DNA of 64,000 nt, taken from contig NC_134087.1 of the NCBI RefSeq assembly GCF_000715075.1, positions 109,345,161 through 109,409,160 on the forward strand, read 5' to 3'. This DNA comes from Nicotiana tabacum (taxonomy: Eukaryota > Streptophyta > Magnoliopsida > Solanales > Solanaceae). A program made the position numbers and the translations under genes. The notes beneath the pieces were generated by a model, which saw nothing but the letters and a program-made list of their open reading frames with translations, made no database searches and was not told where the DNA came from. Positions 35,640-47,461 of the stretch are shown here, piece after piece. The first letter of the stretch is position 1. The number at the start of each line of letters is the position of its first letter.

Positions 35640-36424
35640 GAGTCATGCCATATTTAAGTCTTTATAGTCTATGCACATTCTTAACTTATTTCCCTTTTTG
35701 GGTACCACTACTATGTTGGCTAGCCATTCGAGATACTTTACCTCTCTAATGGACCCTATTTTAAGGAGTTTTGTACTTCATCCTTGATGAATGTGTGTTT
35801 TATCTCGGACTAGGGTCTTCTTTTTTGCTTCACCAGTTTAAACATGGGGTCGACACTTAGTCGGTGGGAGGTTATTTCCCGTGGGATACCTGTCATATCT
35901 AAGTGGGACCATGCGAAACAATCGATATTATCGATAAGAAATTGAATGAATTTTTTCCTGAGTTCGGGTGTTAATCCTGTTCCTAGGTATACCTTACGAT
36001 TGGGGAGGTGTTCAATCAAAACAGCTTCCTCCAGATCTTCGATTGTCGATTTCGTTGCATCCGACTCTTCGGGGGAAACGAAAGTTCGAGGAGCGAGGAA
36101 ATCTTCTTCGTCACCCTCGGGGGTCTGTATGCTCCTAGACACATCTGAGGTCGGGAGTACGAGGGTCGACTCCTCCTGGTAAACCGCGAACATTTCCTTT
36201 GCTGCATGTTGTTCTCCATATATAGTCGTTATGCCATCCTTTGTTGGAAATTTAATCATCTGGTGCAGGGTTGAAGGTACTTCCCTCATGCTATGTATCC
36301 ACGGCCTACCGAGCAATGTATTATACCTTATGTCGCCATTGATGACTTGAAACTTTGTGTTCTGAACCATGCCGGACGTGTCGACTGGGAGGGTGATTTC
36401 TCCTTTTGTTACTTCACCGGCCAT
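35640..36424 (-). pseudogene. Protease-RT linker and N-terminal reverse transcriptase of element D
   Basis: An open segment (36424-35810) includes VINGDIRYNTLLGRPWIHSM, a hallmark of Tat protease C-termini. The linker and RT start follow: LTPELRKKFIQFL, then IDCFAWSHLDMTGIP, and after a stop ANIVVVPKKGNKLRMCIDYKDLN (about 35740-35670). The sequence then jumps directly to RNase H (VREEQGTQFPVYYVS). The palm with its catalytic aspartates is absent, a deletion of several hundred bases. Confidence 0.85.
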
Positions 36425-36469
36425 GTTGAAGTCGTGGAGGACCTGGGAGGCGGGTATGATCTGGTCGAG

Positions 36470-36964
36470 TTACCCAAGCTGTTCTACTACCCCTGACCTG
36501 ATTACGTTGGCTGAGCTGCCTGGATCCACGAGCACACGTTTAACTTGGACGTTGTTTAAAAGTAATGAGATTACCGGCGCATCGTTGTGTGGTTCTGTCA
36601 AGGTCTCGAGATCCTCTTCATTGAACGCGAGGGTGTCTTCGGCCAAGCGATCTCGGATTGGTCCTTCTATTGCGGCGGATAATTTTGTCCACTTGATCAT
36701 GGGCCCTCAGTTAATGTCGATCCCTCCAATAATCATATGAACGACATGCTGAGGGACCTCCTTTTGTACCCAGGTTGGAACAGCCACACCATTCTCTCCC
36801 TGGTTCTCCAGGTAGTTGTTTTCATCTCTATTTAATGAGTTAGGTATTTCGACCTGAAATTTGAAGATGTTGGACAAGAACAGGTGTGAAAGATAACTTG
36901 CGTTATGTGACGAAACCAGCAAGAAAATAATTACTATTATTTTTAGCCCCATGGTGGGCGCCAA
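36470..36964 (-). pseudogene. gag end and protease of element D
   Basis: After a few dozen leader codons the frame enters the Gag-protease junction (VPQHVVHMIIGGIDIN, about 36760-36710). It then gives PHNDAPVISLLLNNVQVKRV and the protease loop VDPGSSANVI, where D-P-G-S replaces D-T/D-G-S. The whole capsid and finger part of gag is missing between the leader and about 36800. Confidence 0.8.
36947..36963 (-). other. Primer binding site of element D
   Basis: Reverse complement reads tggcgcccaccatgggg, just inside the 5' LTR remnant. A Tat-type primer site different from those of C, E and H. Confidence 0.65.
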
Positions 36965-36966
36965 AG

Positions 36967-37138
36967 GCGTGTACTTTGGGAACTCCCCACTCCTACTATA
37001 GTTGTGGTCGATATTATCTCAAGGTCGGGCGTCGATGAACCTCGAAGGAAAAATTTAACTATAGCCTTGAAGCCTCGAGATGTTCTTCTAAGGTGCCTCA
37101 ATAACGAAAAATTGGATCCTCCGATTTCACCGTACATA
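36967..37138 (-). repeat. 5' LTR remnant of element D
   Basis: About 172 bp matching the first part of the LTR at 27529-28272. It starts tatgtacggtg where the other copy has tgtgtacggtg. The remaining 570 bp or so, including the promoter, is deleted, the junction falling at a cacg sequence. Confidence 0.85.
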
Positions 37139-37143
37139 AGAGT

Positions 37144-38206
37144 GGATGAAGCTGAGAACTTTTCTTCTGATTATTATTAACCTTCAACCCGATCAACACG
37201 CCGATATTCATACAGCATTGTGCATATCGTCATGCTTGGAAGTTTGAACCTCTAAGTTGTTTGTTTCTATCTTGTTTGTCTTTGTACTTTTCCACACTAC
37301 TCATGCATGTAATAAACCAAAAGGCTCAAATTTCATGAGATACAACTATAAATTAAAAGGCCTTTCAACTCCAGGTTTTGGGATTAATATATATATGTCC
37401 ATTCTCCGAGGCAAATACAGAGCCGAAAACCCCTCAAGCACTGAAGAGGCCACATCATTCCCCAGCCATAGCTGATGATTAGCTTATCCACCAGGTAATT
37501 AATAGGCGCGAAGGAATGAAGCGAAACACAAATAATCTTTTGCCCATTTTATTTTGACAACTAATATAATTAAAGAAGGCTAATTAAGGTAAGAAACAAA
37601 CACATACTCCTTTCAGTCCCTTTATTTATGTCATTTTAATTCTTAAAGCGTTGTCCAAGATATTTGTCATTTTAGAAAATAAGGTGTTAATTTTTCTTTT
37701 CAATTTCGCCCTTACTGCTATAAGTAAGCGTATAGTAATGAATTACATTTTACGAATTAGATTCTACAACATTAAACTATAGATATGTTGACACGATCTC
37801 CTAAAAAGCTATCTACTAGTATATGGATCATTGGCTATGAATCAGTATTTGTAATTATATAGATCAACTAGCTGTTATTCATATTGAATTGTATCCTATA
37901 ATTTGGAAGTTTGATCATGAAGTTCTTGCCTCTTCGAAGGAATAGTTTGTTTCTTCTTCGTTTTAAAAGTTAATTGTTTTTCATTTTTCTTTCAACTCGC
38001 TCCTCCTGCAAATGAATTTGTAGATCGGCTAAGCCTACAAGGGTACAAGCTCAAGCTCGCATGAGATACAAACACGGCTGCCCTTTCAGCTACAGCTAGC
38101 TAGCTCCAAGATTTTGCATTAATCTCCGAGGCAAACTTAACCAAGAATTTAATCTATAGCTAAAGCTTAAAATAGAAAGTTTACTTGAAAATTCAGGCAG
38201 GAATAT
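37144..38206. repeat. Anonymous DNA with diverged repeat copies
   Basis: No defendable host gene. 37144-37195 and 37840-38180 are paralogous to 48390-48440 and 48460-48845. 37315-37440 is a shorter diverged copy of 38045-38150 (shared 'catgagatacaa', 'ctccgaggcaaa'). A 72-codon frame at 37257-37475 starts with a hydrophobic stretch ending HTTHAC, like a signal peptide, but it has no support from the paralogue. 37605-37690 has 'cctttatttatgtcatttta', a style seen at ends of small plant repeats. Confidence 0.5.
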
Positions 38207-38211
38207 TTATT

Positions 38212-38714
38212 TGACCCAAAAGATATTGAAACCTTTTTGATTAAATCAATTAAAGAAGCTAAAGAGGTAAATCTTAGTCAAACGTAATAAACTCCAGATC
38301 TATGAGATAACTAGAAAATAATGGACAAGACGAAATAGAGGTGAATAATCTTATTGAAGCTTTTCATTTTGCCTCCTATTACTTGTTGGAGAAAAACATT
38401 TTACATGCTCTCTTGGATGTTGGTTTTTTCTTCCTTCTACTATGAAGATTACAGGGGAGAGGAGAGAGAAAGAGAAAAAGCCCCCCTTTCCAGAAGGTTT
38501 TCCCCCATATATATAGTTATGGAATCTTTGTTATGTGCTTGGTTTGATTCTCTTTCATACTACGTCCGCCTTTGTCGTCCACTGAGCATTGTTTTTTGAC
38601 TTGGCAGGTATTGTCGTACCGGATTTGAAATAAACCATGTCGTCTTTCACTGCCTCGCCGTTTGGACGGGATGTCGGTTGGATCGACCATAGCGGTCAGA
38701 TTTTGACCGATACA
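38212..38714 (-). repeat. 3' LTR of element E (503 bp)
   Basis: Minus strand: starts tgtatcggtcaaaatctg, ends ttttgggtca. Contains minus-strand tatatatggggg at about 38504-38515, a candidate TATA region. Confidence 0.85.
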
Positions 38715-39022
38715 ATTAGTCCATTCGTCTGTCGGGGTCGTCCCCTGTCGGGCCTGGCAGACGGACTATGATTGTTACATATCTGAGAGAAATCTGACTA
38801 CTTACCCCTTGGGTTTGATCCTTAGGCTCAAGTGAGGTAACGACGCCCTTTCGATATCCTTGGACTGTTGCGGCTATTTCGGAACCGAAACGTCGTTTGG
38901 ATTGAAACGTTGCTCGTGGTGCCGCCATTATGACACACGTTCCTAGGGAATTGAAACGTTTCGTGCCCTATTAAATTCGATTGGCGACTCTTGGGTTTCG
39001 TGCTTGGGAGATTTATGTCTCT

Positions 39023-39030
39023 TATAAATA
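39023..39030 (+). promoter_or_regulatory. TATA box for the antisense ORF of E
   Basis: tataaata lies 161 bp upstream of ATG 39184, between the 3' LTR and the ORF, on the strand opposite to where gag-pol would be. Same design as 28463 in element D. Confidence 0.65.
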
Positions 39031-40873
39031 GAATGAGCACATCATTCTATTAACACACTTCTTTGCCCTTTACTTGAAAGAACTTTGCGAATATCCTTTC
39101 TTCCTGATACTTTGAATTTTAAACCTAACCGAAAACTTTCATCTTTCTTTTTCTTTATCCCTTTGCTTTACCAAATTGACACAATGGCTAGTGATTCTTC
39201 TCGCACTGACCTCCCTGTCACAACTCCGGCACCAAAAAGTGACATTTTTGTCACCGGAAGAGCAGAAGTGGTAGAGGATGAGGAGGTCTCGTTGGTGGCT
39301 GAGATCTTGCCTAGCCCTGGGAAAGCATGGACCGACTTCTGTAGTCCCATCTGGGAGGAGCATGAGTACCTGTTCACTCTGTTATAAATGAGGAGGGGAT
39401 CGCAGAATTGAAGGCTAGGTGGGGAATTCCTCACTACATCGAAATATTGCCGGTGGTAGGGGACGACATAGTCCATTTTGACCGTCCAGGGTATTGCGTG
39501 TTCTACGGCTACCCCTTTATTGTTGGATGCATGCTTCCTCTCCCTCTCCTAGTGGTAGATTTCTGCCACTCCGCTCAACTTTCATCGTACCTGTATAAAT
39601 TGCTCTTTATATTGCTCAGGTTTGCGAAGCTCGTCGGTCGTGAGATCACTTTGGGGCACATGCTCAATATCTTCGCCCCTAAACTCATTCGCGGCACGAT
39701 GACTCACATACGTCATCGAGGTTCGAAGAGTCTGGTGGTGAAGATGAACGACAAGGCTAATCGTTGCTTCTACGAGAATTACTTCTATGTGCGGACTGAG
39801 TACCTTGTGGCGAATCCTACGGGGTTCCCATAGAAGTGGAACTTTGAACGTAAGTTTCTATACTTTTAGTCGGAGAGAGGTTCAACCGCTTTCCATTGTA
39901 GTACTAAAATCCGTTATGTTTTTACAGTTGTGAAACTACCCTCTCCACCTGTTGAAGGTATCCGCGAGTGGGTGAGTGTCATCCTTCCTCATACGGCGGG
40001 GGTTCACACATGGTCGACCTTTTATAAAAAAATATGGACGCAAGCCTCTCATAGGTGAGATGTCGTTTTTGTTCGCTATTTTTCCTCTTTCCCTTTTTCC
40101 TTGGTTTCCTATGTGCTATTTGTCGATGTCAGGGAGAGTGCGGAGGGCGAGGGCTCCTCCATTAGCTTTTCGCTAGCCTGCATTATCTGCTCGCCTTACC
40201 GCATATCTACTGCTCGACCTTCGTCGAGGGCTGCTTCAGTTGAGTCTACGGTTATGGTCATACCTACGGAAGCCACCATTCAAACTGAGGCTCCGGCTGG
40301 TGAATCTTCCCGTGCTGAGGAAGGATAGGGGTCGTCCAAGAGGCGGCGAGTGGAGTCTGGGACAACACCTCCAGTTGTAATACATCTGGAGGAAGACTCT
40401 CCTTTGACGGGGTCTGGGGCGGGGGTTGATACTATTTCGCCTGTAGATAGGTAGCCAACCATTGTATCTACCCCGTCGATGGAGATTCCTGCTACTGTTG
40501 TTGATCAGCAACCTACCGCGATGGGGGGTCAGATTTCTAAGGCCGTTGTTGTTGTTTCGGAAGGGCTTTCATCCTCAATACCTGGTCGTGCTTCCTCCTC
40601 AACTGCTGAAAGGGGAAAGGGCATCGTGGTCGATGACTACGAATCCAAGTTGGACCTAGATCCCGGTGATTTTAGGATGTTTGAAGAGGGTCTTACCCGC
40701 TCGGTAGTTCATGTGGGAGGCCCGCCCCGTATTATTGAGATCTCGTCAGATATTAATCTCTTGGGGGACATAGAGGATCTGGTGTTGCAGTTCGACATTT
40801 CGTGTTCCGCTACCGAAAACGAGGCTCTTCGGAACGTTCCTGATATTGACTTAATGCGTGAAGTGGCCGCTAT

Positions 40874-43800
40874 TGTAATGACCTGACTTTTCGTTTTAAG
40901 AATTAACGTCATGTTGAATGGCTTAAGTCCTCGAGCAACTTCGTATGGTTATTTCAAACCCAGGCGTATGTCCGAAATTTGGTGTTGGAAGTCCGTTGAA
41001 TAATTCAGTGCATTTTTTTGTGTGCGAATGAGGACTAATAAAATGATGGATATCTATTGGATATGATAATAAGTCTACGATTCATATTATAAGTGATATG
41101 GAGTTTAAGGAGTGTCCTAAGTCTAAGTCAAGTTATAAAATTTCATAATAGACTAAAGTTGCAAATGAGTATGCATAAGACCTCATTTTGGACGTGTATA
41201 TATACATGTATATAAAGAGTTGTGTGATGAAAAACCTATCAACTTAAAGCTCTTTGAGTCTAGTTTCTAATACATCAAACCATTTGTCATTTGGAGGTGT
41301 ATACAGAAAGTTACAACCATTTTACTTGACCTGTCTCATATGCGCGCCCAGGTGCGCGGCCGCGCATATTTGGAAGTTTCTGCTTTGTGAACGCGGCCGC
41401 GCATGTAGTAGACCTCTAAATACCACAAAGGACGGGAAAGGAGAGGATTTAAGTCATTTTTCAATACTAGGGCATCCTCTCTATCACCCATCTGGTCAAG
41501 GCTTCAAATACACACATAAGGTGAGTTTTTAAATATGTTTTTATGGTGATTTCACTTCTCAATCACTAGTTACGATATGGTTTTGATTGGATTATATAGG
41601 ATTTCTTTAAAATCTCAAGAACACCCCAAAAGTTATCTTTTAAGATTTGGTCTACAAGAGGTAATCTTTCACCCTTAGACTTCCATATATGGAGTTATTA
41701 TGGAATTATGAGTATGAATGAAGTATTGGAACTCATGGTATGATGATTGGAAGCCATAAATTCTCAATTTAAATGAATACCCATTGTAGAGATTGAAAAT
41801 TAATTATTTGAAGGAATTTTGTTGGTTGGGTGTGAATGGTTGATCACACATGTGATGTTAGGAGTATAAATTGTTAAAGAATAATGGTGGGATGAATTGC
41901 TGATAAATTGTGGTAGTTGGATGAACTAATTCTATGGTTAAGAGATGTAGTCAAATGTGCACACATAGTGTTTGATGAAATGCCTAAATGAGGTGAACCC
42001 ACGAATATCTTCCTAATTATGGTTCACTTTTGTTATGTTTCTAAATAGATTGAAGTTGCTAGAATTTCCGGAATATTGTAGTAAGGTAAGGAAAGCTTAA
42101 GAAAGATTGGAGCCGTCCGAAGGTCAATTCACGTAGAATGCTATTTTGGAATATCGATCTAACTCTGTTAAGGTAAGTATCTTGCCTAACCTTGTGTGGG
42201 GGATTTCCCCTTAGGATTTGAGTCTTCTATGTTGATTGTAGTTCGTGTACGCAAGGAGACGAGTGCGTGCTCGAGCTTATTTACGGAAAGTTGGTCCTTT
42301 GGGTTCTTAGGTCTTTATATTCACTATGTATGAATGTGTTTTTGACATGACTGAGTTGTCTGTTTACTAGTTTCATCTTCACATGTTTAATTGGAATTAA
42401 TTGCTTCATGATTCACTCTTACTGCCTAATTGACTCCTATTTGATTTAATTCAAGGATTTCGCATCTCCTATTGTCATGCTATCTCTTCATAGATGCTTG
42501 TCTTATTGAAAATTATTATTATCCCTCTTGAAATTGTTTAGTCTTAAGTGAAGCAAAAATCTTCTTTTCTTAAATGTATTGTCGAATATCTTTGAAATTG
42601 TCCAACCTTAAAAGGAGTTTAGATAATTAATATCTTTGTTGACTTGCCTTTATTTGGGACTACTTGACTCGTGTTGATTTACTTGTTCGTGACTCGTATG
42701 TTGTGGGGTCGTTGCTACATGTTAGTCTTTCCTTGTTGAATTATCCCCTTTATGCCAGTATTATTTTCTGTGGCTATTCCTTGTGAAATGGTTCTATCGT
42801 TACATTGTGATTTACATTTCTTGAGTTAATTTACTTGCTGCCTCTTGTATTTGTGGCCATTATTGACATTGTACTTGTTATTGTAAGGCACGAGGTTTCT
42901 GTCGTGCAGTGGTTGTTTTTATTGTGATGCACGAGATTTCTGCCATGTCGTTGTTGTTATTGGGGGTGCACGAGGTTTTTGACGTGCTACTATTATACAC
43001 TGATATTGGCACATGCGGCTTGACAAGGTGAGATGTATATATGTAGGTTGTGCATGTGGCGAGACAAGGTGGGAACATTATGATGCACGTGTGGCAAAAC
43101 AAGGCGGGCACTTATTATGTTATTATTTGCACACGTGGCGAGACAAGGTAGGATATGTCAGGGATTTATTGTGATGATTTGTGATGGCCTGGGAGCATTC
43201 TTGCTGTTTGATATTGTGTTGTGGTATGCTTACCTGTATGAGTTTCATCTCGTGGAAGTTGTGAGAAAACATCTTACGTGTTGTCCGTTCTTTTCCTTAT
43301 GCTTATTAGCTGGTAGGAACTATGTTAGAGCACTTGCACAAGCATACACGTAGTTACACACTCCTATTGGATATGAAGTTCTCCTGATATTGCTGAGTAC
43401 AGATGTATACCCTCATTTACTTGTCATATATGTAAGAGTGGCTCTAGTTAGCAAGTGAGTTGTCAACATTACCATGAGGTGTGATGGGGGCACATGATTC
43501 CAAGTGTTAGGGTTCATATATTGGGACCCGTGAGCTGTAAGTTTGTCTGAGGTTCGGTACTTCGTGGAGTTTATCGGCTAAGACCTGATGTGAACACTGT
43601 CGTAGGTCCTGAGTTATTGCTTACCTTTACTATATTTGTGATTTAGGATTTGGGTTTGTGTTTTTCGCTCGTTCTTCTATGTCATTATTATGGTATTTTC
43701 GCTTTTAATTGTTGTTTTCTTCCCTTATTGTGATTGTTTTATTGTTAGCCATATCGTGTAGTCTTTATATATAAATCATGTTCTATTGTTCATATGATTA

Positions 43801-44276
43801 TATTTGTATAGTTTATTAGACCGGTAGGTGTCTTGACTGTTCATCGTCACTACTCTACCGAGGTTAGTCATGATAATTACTATACACCACTGTGGTGTTC
43901 TCATGCTACTCTTTTGCACATTTTTTGTTGTGCAGATCCCAGGTATCGATCATTAGTAGCTGTATGGGTCATTGCTGAGGAGACTCAAGGTAAACCTGCT
44001 GCTACGTTCACAGTCTTCAGAGTCACCTTCTTACTTGTATTTAATTGTTTTCACTCTTTTCCAAATGGTTTATATAGAAGTGGCAGTTAACTTTGTAGAT
44101 CTTATGACTTGTACTACCGGATTTTGGGAATATGTTCACTGTATAAAGGATTCATTCAAGAAGAATTTTATGATGTTATTTTTTTATTGTTGTTCTTCCA
44201 TAAATATTAGGCTTACCTAGTCCTTAAGACTAGGTGCCGTCACGAAACTCAATGGAGGAAAAATTGGGTCGTGACA
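40874..44276 (+). mobile_element. Solo LTR F (3403 bp) inside the antisense ORF of E
   Basis: Starts tgtaatgacc and ends gggtcgtgaca, flanked by a perfect duplication gctat (40869-40873 and 44277-44281). It has the chromovirus LTR layout of this window: a CG-rich palindromic stretch (gcgcggccgcgc near 41355 and 41395), a 'taaggtaagtatcttgcctaacc' block, short tandem repeats, and an end hairpin. No internal region follows, so it is the product of LTR-LTR recombination. Confidence 0.93.
42885..43150 (+). repeat. Short tandem arrays in LTR F
   Basis: Three units of about 40-45 bp with 'gcacgaggtttctgtcgtgc' (42885-42990), then four units with 'gcatgtggcgagacaaggtg' (43010-43150). Confidence 0.8.
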
Positions 44277-45639
44277 GCTATGGGCTTGTGGGTACGTTCC
44301 GCCTTTCTTTCATGTTCCTTTTATCTTTCTGGACGATATGGTCTTAACTCATCTTTTCGTTTTTCAGACATACATGTTGGAGATTGAGAGCACTCGTAGG
44401 GCTGACATTCGGACTACGATTTTCCTGAAGGCGTTGGAGAAATATCGGCGCTATCGCGATAAATGTCGTGACATGCAAGAGCGATTGAAGGAGAATCTTG
44501 GTGCTCGATCCCTTGGCGAAGAATTGGAGAAGAGAGACCAGCTATTGATGAAGGCCATTCGCAGAAGTAGCGTGCTCGATGAGCAACTTCGTGCGAAGGA
44601 CGAAGAGCTAGAGTTGGGCAAAGGGGTTTCCGCAGAGTGTGAATGTCTTCAGGAGAAGCTGAGTTCGATGTAGTTTGAGATGGATTAGAATCTTATCAGG
44701 GTCGAGGCAATGAGCGCGGAGTGGATGGGGAAATTGGCAGAGTTAGAGAGAAAGGTTTCTGGGTTGGAGAACATTGAGAGTGCCTGGTCATCGGCTTCGG
44801 CAAGGGCGGCGGCTCTGGAGAACACTATCTGCGTCCTCCAATTCGAGCAGGAATCAGAGAGGGCGACGGCTACGCTAAGAGAGGCAAGGCTCGAAGAACA
44901 CATTGGAGAGATCGACTGGGAAACGTCGACCTTAGGGGACCGGTTCTCTTCTCTGGAGGTCTAAAAGGAGCAACTGTTGGCTCAAGTCGAATCTTCCTCT
45001 ACCGTTGTCCCCCGCCACTTTTTGGGTTCATGCTGAAGTCCAGCGAGACATATACAAGAGTTTATTAGAGCGGGCAATGTTACTGAGGCCGCATATGAAG
45101 GAGCGCGGGCGAAGGCACGAGAGGCTCGCGTTAACTCTGGATATGACTCTGCGACGCCGGAGGCTGATTAGGACGCGGATGATGAGGGAGGACTTCCTGG
45201 AGATGGTGCCAAGTGATAGACTTGCTATATTTGTTTTTTTTTTGTTGTTTTTTATTGTTGTTATTTTTAAACTTTGTTGATTTTAGCCGCCTGTAATCTG
45301 CGGTTGTTTGCGCAGTAACTTTGAGTAAAGAGGGATTTTCCATTGTCATATACTTTCTATGTTTCTTTTCCCATTTTTCTCTTCACAATTTTGGTGTAAA
45401 GAAGTAGATTCCCGTATGATGAGTTCTCGACTCTTAGGGAATTTAATATCACATGGGTTGAATAGGACCCTGATAGCGGCTTTGACTGACGGGACGATGT
45501 TTTTGGGTTTATGTCGAGGTACTACCTCGTCATAGCCCGAAAGACGTCCAATTATATTTCCAATAGCGACCTTAGCCGCGGGGATGTTACCTTCGAGCCT
45601 ACACCGAGGTAATATCCCGTCGTGAGTCCCAATTTTCTT

Positions 45640-46705
45640 CGGCGATGGCTTATGGCCTTAAAGTTGTTATTTCAAACTTTCGTCGAAATATTAGCCCATC
45701 GTTGTTCGATTGAGGTCGAACTCTTCTTTTTGGTGAAGGCCCTTGGCCTTAAGGGTGTTATTTCGAACTTTCATCGAAATATTAACCCGTCATTGTTTGA
45801 TCGAGGTCAAACTCTTTTTTTTGGCGAAGGCCCTTGGCCTTAAGGGTGTTATTTTCAAACTTTCATCGAAATATTAACCCGTCGTTGTTCGATCGTGGTC
45901 GAACTCTTCTTTTTGGCAAAGGCCCTTGGCCTTAAGGGTGTTATTTCGAACTTTCATCGAAATACTAACCTTTCATTGTTAGATTGAGGTCAAACTCTTC
46001 TTTTTGGCGAAGGCCCTTGGCCTTAAGGGTGTTATTTCCATCTTTCGTCGAAATATTAACCCGTCGTTGTTCGATCGAGGTCGAACTATTATTTTTGGCG
46101 AAGGCCCTTGGCCTTAAGGGTGTTATTTAGAACTTTCGTCGAAATATTAGCCCGTCGTTGTTCGATCGAGGTCGAACTCTTCTTTTTGGCGAATGCCCTT
46201 GGCCTTAAGGGTGTTATTTCGAACTTTCATCGAAATATTAACCCATTGTTGTTTGGTTGTGGTCGAACTCTTCTTTTTGGCGAAGTCCCTTGGCCTTAAG
46301 GGTGTTATTTCAAAATTTCGTCGAAATATTAACCCGTCGTTGTTCGATCGTGGTCAAACTCTTCTTGTTGGCGAATGCCCTTGGCCTTAAGGGTGTTATT
46401 TTAGAACTTTTGTCGAAATATTAACTCGTCGTTGTTCGATCGTAGTCGAACTCTTCTTTTTAGCGAAGGGCCTTGGCCTTATGGGTGTTATTTCGAACTG
46501 TCATCGAAATACTAACCTGTCGTTGTTCGATCGAGGTCGAAGTCTTCTTTTTGGCGAAGGCCCTTGGCCTTAAGGGTGTTATTTTAGAACTTGCGTCGAA
46601 ATATTAAATCGTCGTTATTCGATCATGGTTGAACTCTTCTTTTTAGTTAAGGCCCTTGGCCTTAAGGGTGTTATTTCGAACTGTCATCTAAATACTAACT
46701 TGTCG
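45640..46705. repeat. Twelve-unit tandem array of element E
   Basis: Period about 91-92 bp. Each unit contains ttcgaactttcgtcgaaat, the gttcgatcgaggtcgaac block, and cccttggccttaaggg, three imperfect palindromes. It lies between the antisense ORF and the primer site, matching the 3' hypervariable region of other Tat elements. Confidence 0.93.
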
Positions 46706-47436
46706 TCAGTCCCGATTTTTCGGAGAGTTGGGTATTTTCTCGGTGGGTGGGGGGGGGATTCCCAGTTCACTTGATTTTGTTTGAGTTGGGGAAGGCGGTG
46801 TTGGAGAGCAAAAAACGATGCTGCTTTGCTAGCTCTTGTTCCATACTCTTATTGGAGCTTCCCCTCGTCGGCCTTTTGATCTTGGGGGATTCCCCCCTCT
46901 TCGGCCTGGTCTTTGAATCTCAAGGATGGCCTTCTCGGGGCACCTTATTAGTGAGGGAGAGGGGGTATCACTCGAGGGGTAACATTTCCTAGGAGTTAGG
47001 TTCGTCTGGAGGACGAAATTTCGGTCGTTTTATAGCAATTCCCTATTCTTCAGTTGGGTTATTCTCTTCGCGCGCTTGCCCGCGCGATGCTTACGTTTTT
47101 ATTTGAGCAAAAAGCAGAAGATGGATCTGTGGCGTTGCTTGCTTTGCTTAGAAATTCTATGGTTGACGGGGGTGATGTCCTTTTTTTAACTCGGTAGCCG
47201 TATTTAGCTATCTTTCCCTTTTCTTTTTCTTGTGCCATCCTCCTATGCGGGCTAGGCTCGTTTTGGCTGGCTCATCGGCTACCCGGCGAGCGGGGGAGGA
47301 TGTTGGTTGCAACCTCTGCTTGTGTATAGCATTATGATCTAGGTTGGCGTGTGAGGTTTTCTTACCATTCGTTTCGGTGGGTGATCGTGTTTTTGATTTT
47401 TGATCTGGAGGAGACTGGGAAGTTTTCACTAAGAAA
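46706..47436 (-). other. Leader and spacer of element E
   Basis: About 730 bp between array and primer site. No gag homology, no long frame; a G11 run at about 46746-46756. Probably the remains of the 5' leader, directly joined to 3' sequences by loss of gag-pol. Confidence 0.5.
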
Positions 47437-47456
47437 TCCCCACAGATGACGCCAAA
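47437..47456 (-). other. Primer binding site of element E
   Basis: Reverse complement reads tttggcgtcatctgtgggga, close to the ttggcgccgtctgtgggga type of Tat elements, 5 bp inside the right LTR. Confidence 0.75.
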
Positions 47457-47461
47457 TTATT

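Larger units (their letters stand above)
27529..37138 (-). mobile_element. Element D: degraded Tat LTR retrotransposon, minus strand
   Basis: Perfect target duplication agagt (27524-27528 and 37139-37143). In element orientation: 5' LTR remnant (37138-36967), primer site, gag remnant plus protease, partial RT, RNase H with a second RNase H domain, integrase, tandem arrays, then an ORF on the opposite strand (28592-31112) and the 3' LTR (28272-27529). The paired RNase H domains and antisense ORF mark the Tat lineage. Most of gag, the RT core and most of the 5' LTR are deleted, and frames are broken. A paralogous empty site is present at 48371-48430. Confidence 0.92.
39184..45215 (+). pseudogene. 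Antisense ORF of element E, interrupted by solo LTR F
   Basis: ATG 39184 opens MASDSSRTDLPVTTPAPKS. A frameshift near 39360 leads to KARWGIPHYIEILPVVGDD and the core domain (GYCVFYGYPFIVGCMLPLPL, GREITLGHMLNIFAPKLIRG), homologous in layout to the D ORF. Probable introns: gt at 39849 to ag at 39927, and near 44294 to ag at 44367. A Ser/Thr/Pro-rich middle (40200-40660) is followed by KGIVVDDYESKLDLDPGDFR. Solo LTR F sits between codons of REVAA and the continuation. The C-terminal third (44370-45215) is a long coiled coil (RDMQERLKENLGARSLGEEL) with an acidic tail ending DGAK. It may be a structural or regulatory accessory protein; function unknown. Confidence 0.75.

Noticed and set aside
37257..37475. 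Small secreted peptide gene with signal-like N-terminus
   Set aside because: No known peptide motif, no paralogous frame in the duplicate at 48.4-48.8 kb, and no clear promoter.
41342..41405. NotI-like gcggccgc sites as a CpG island of a host gene
   Set aside because: They lie inside solo LTR F at the position of the palindrome clusters in other LTRs.
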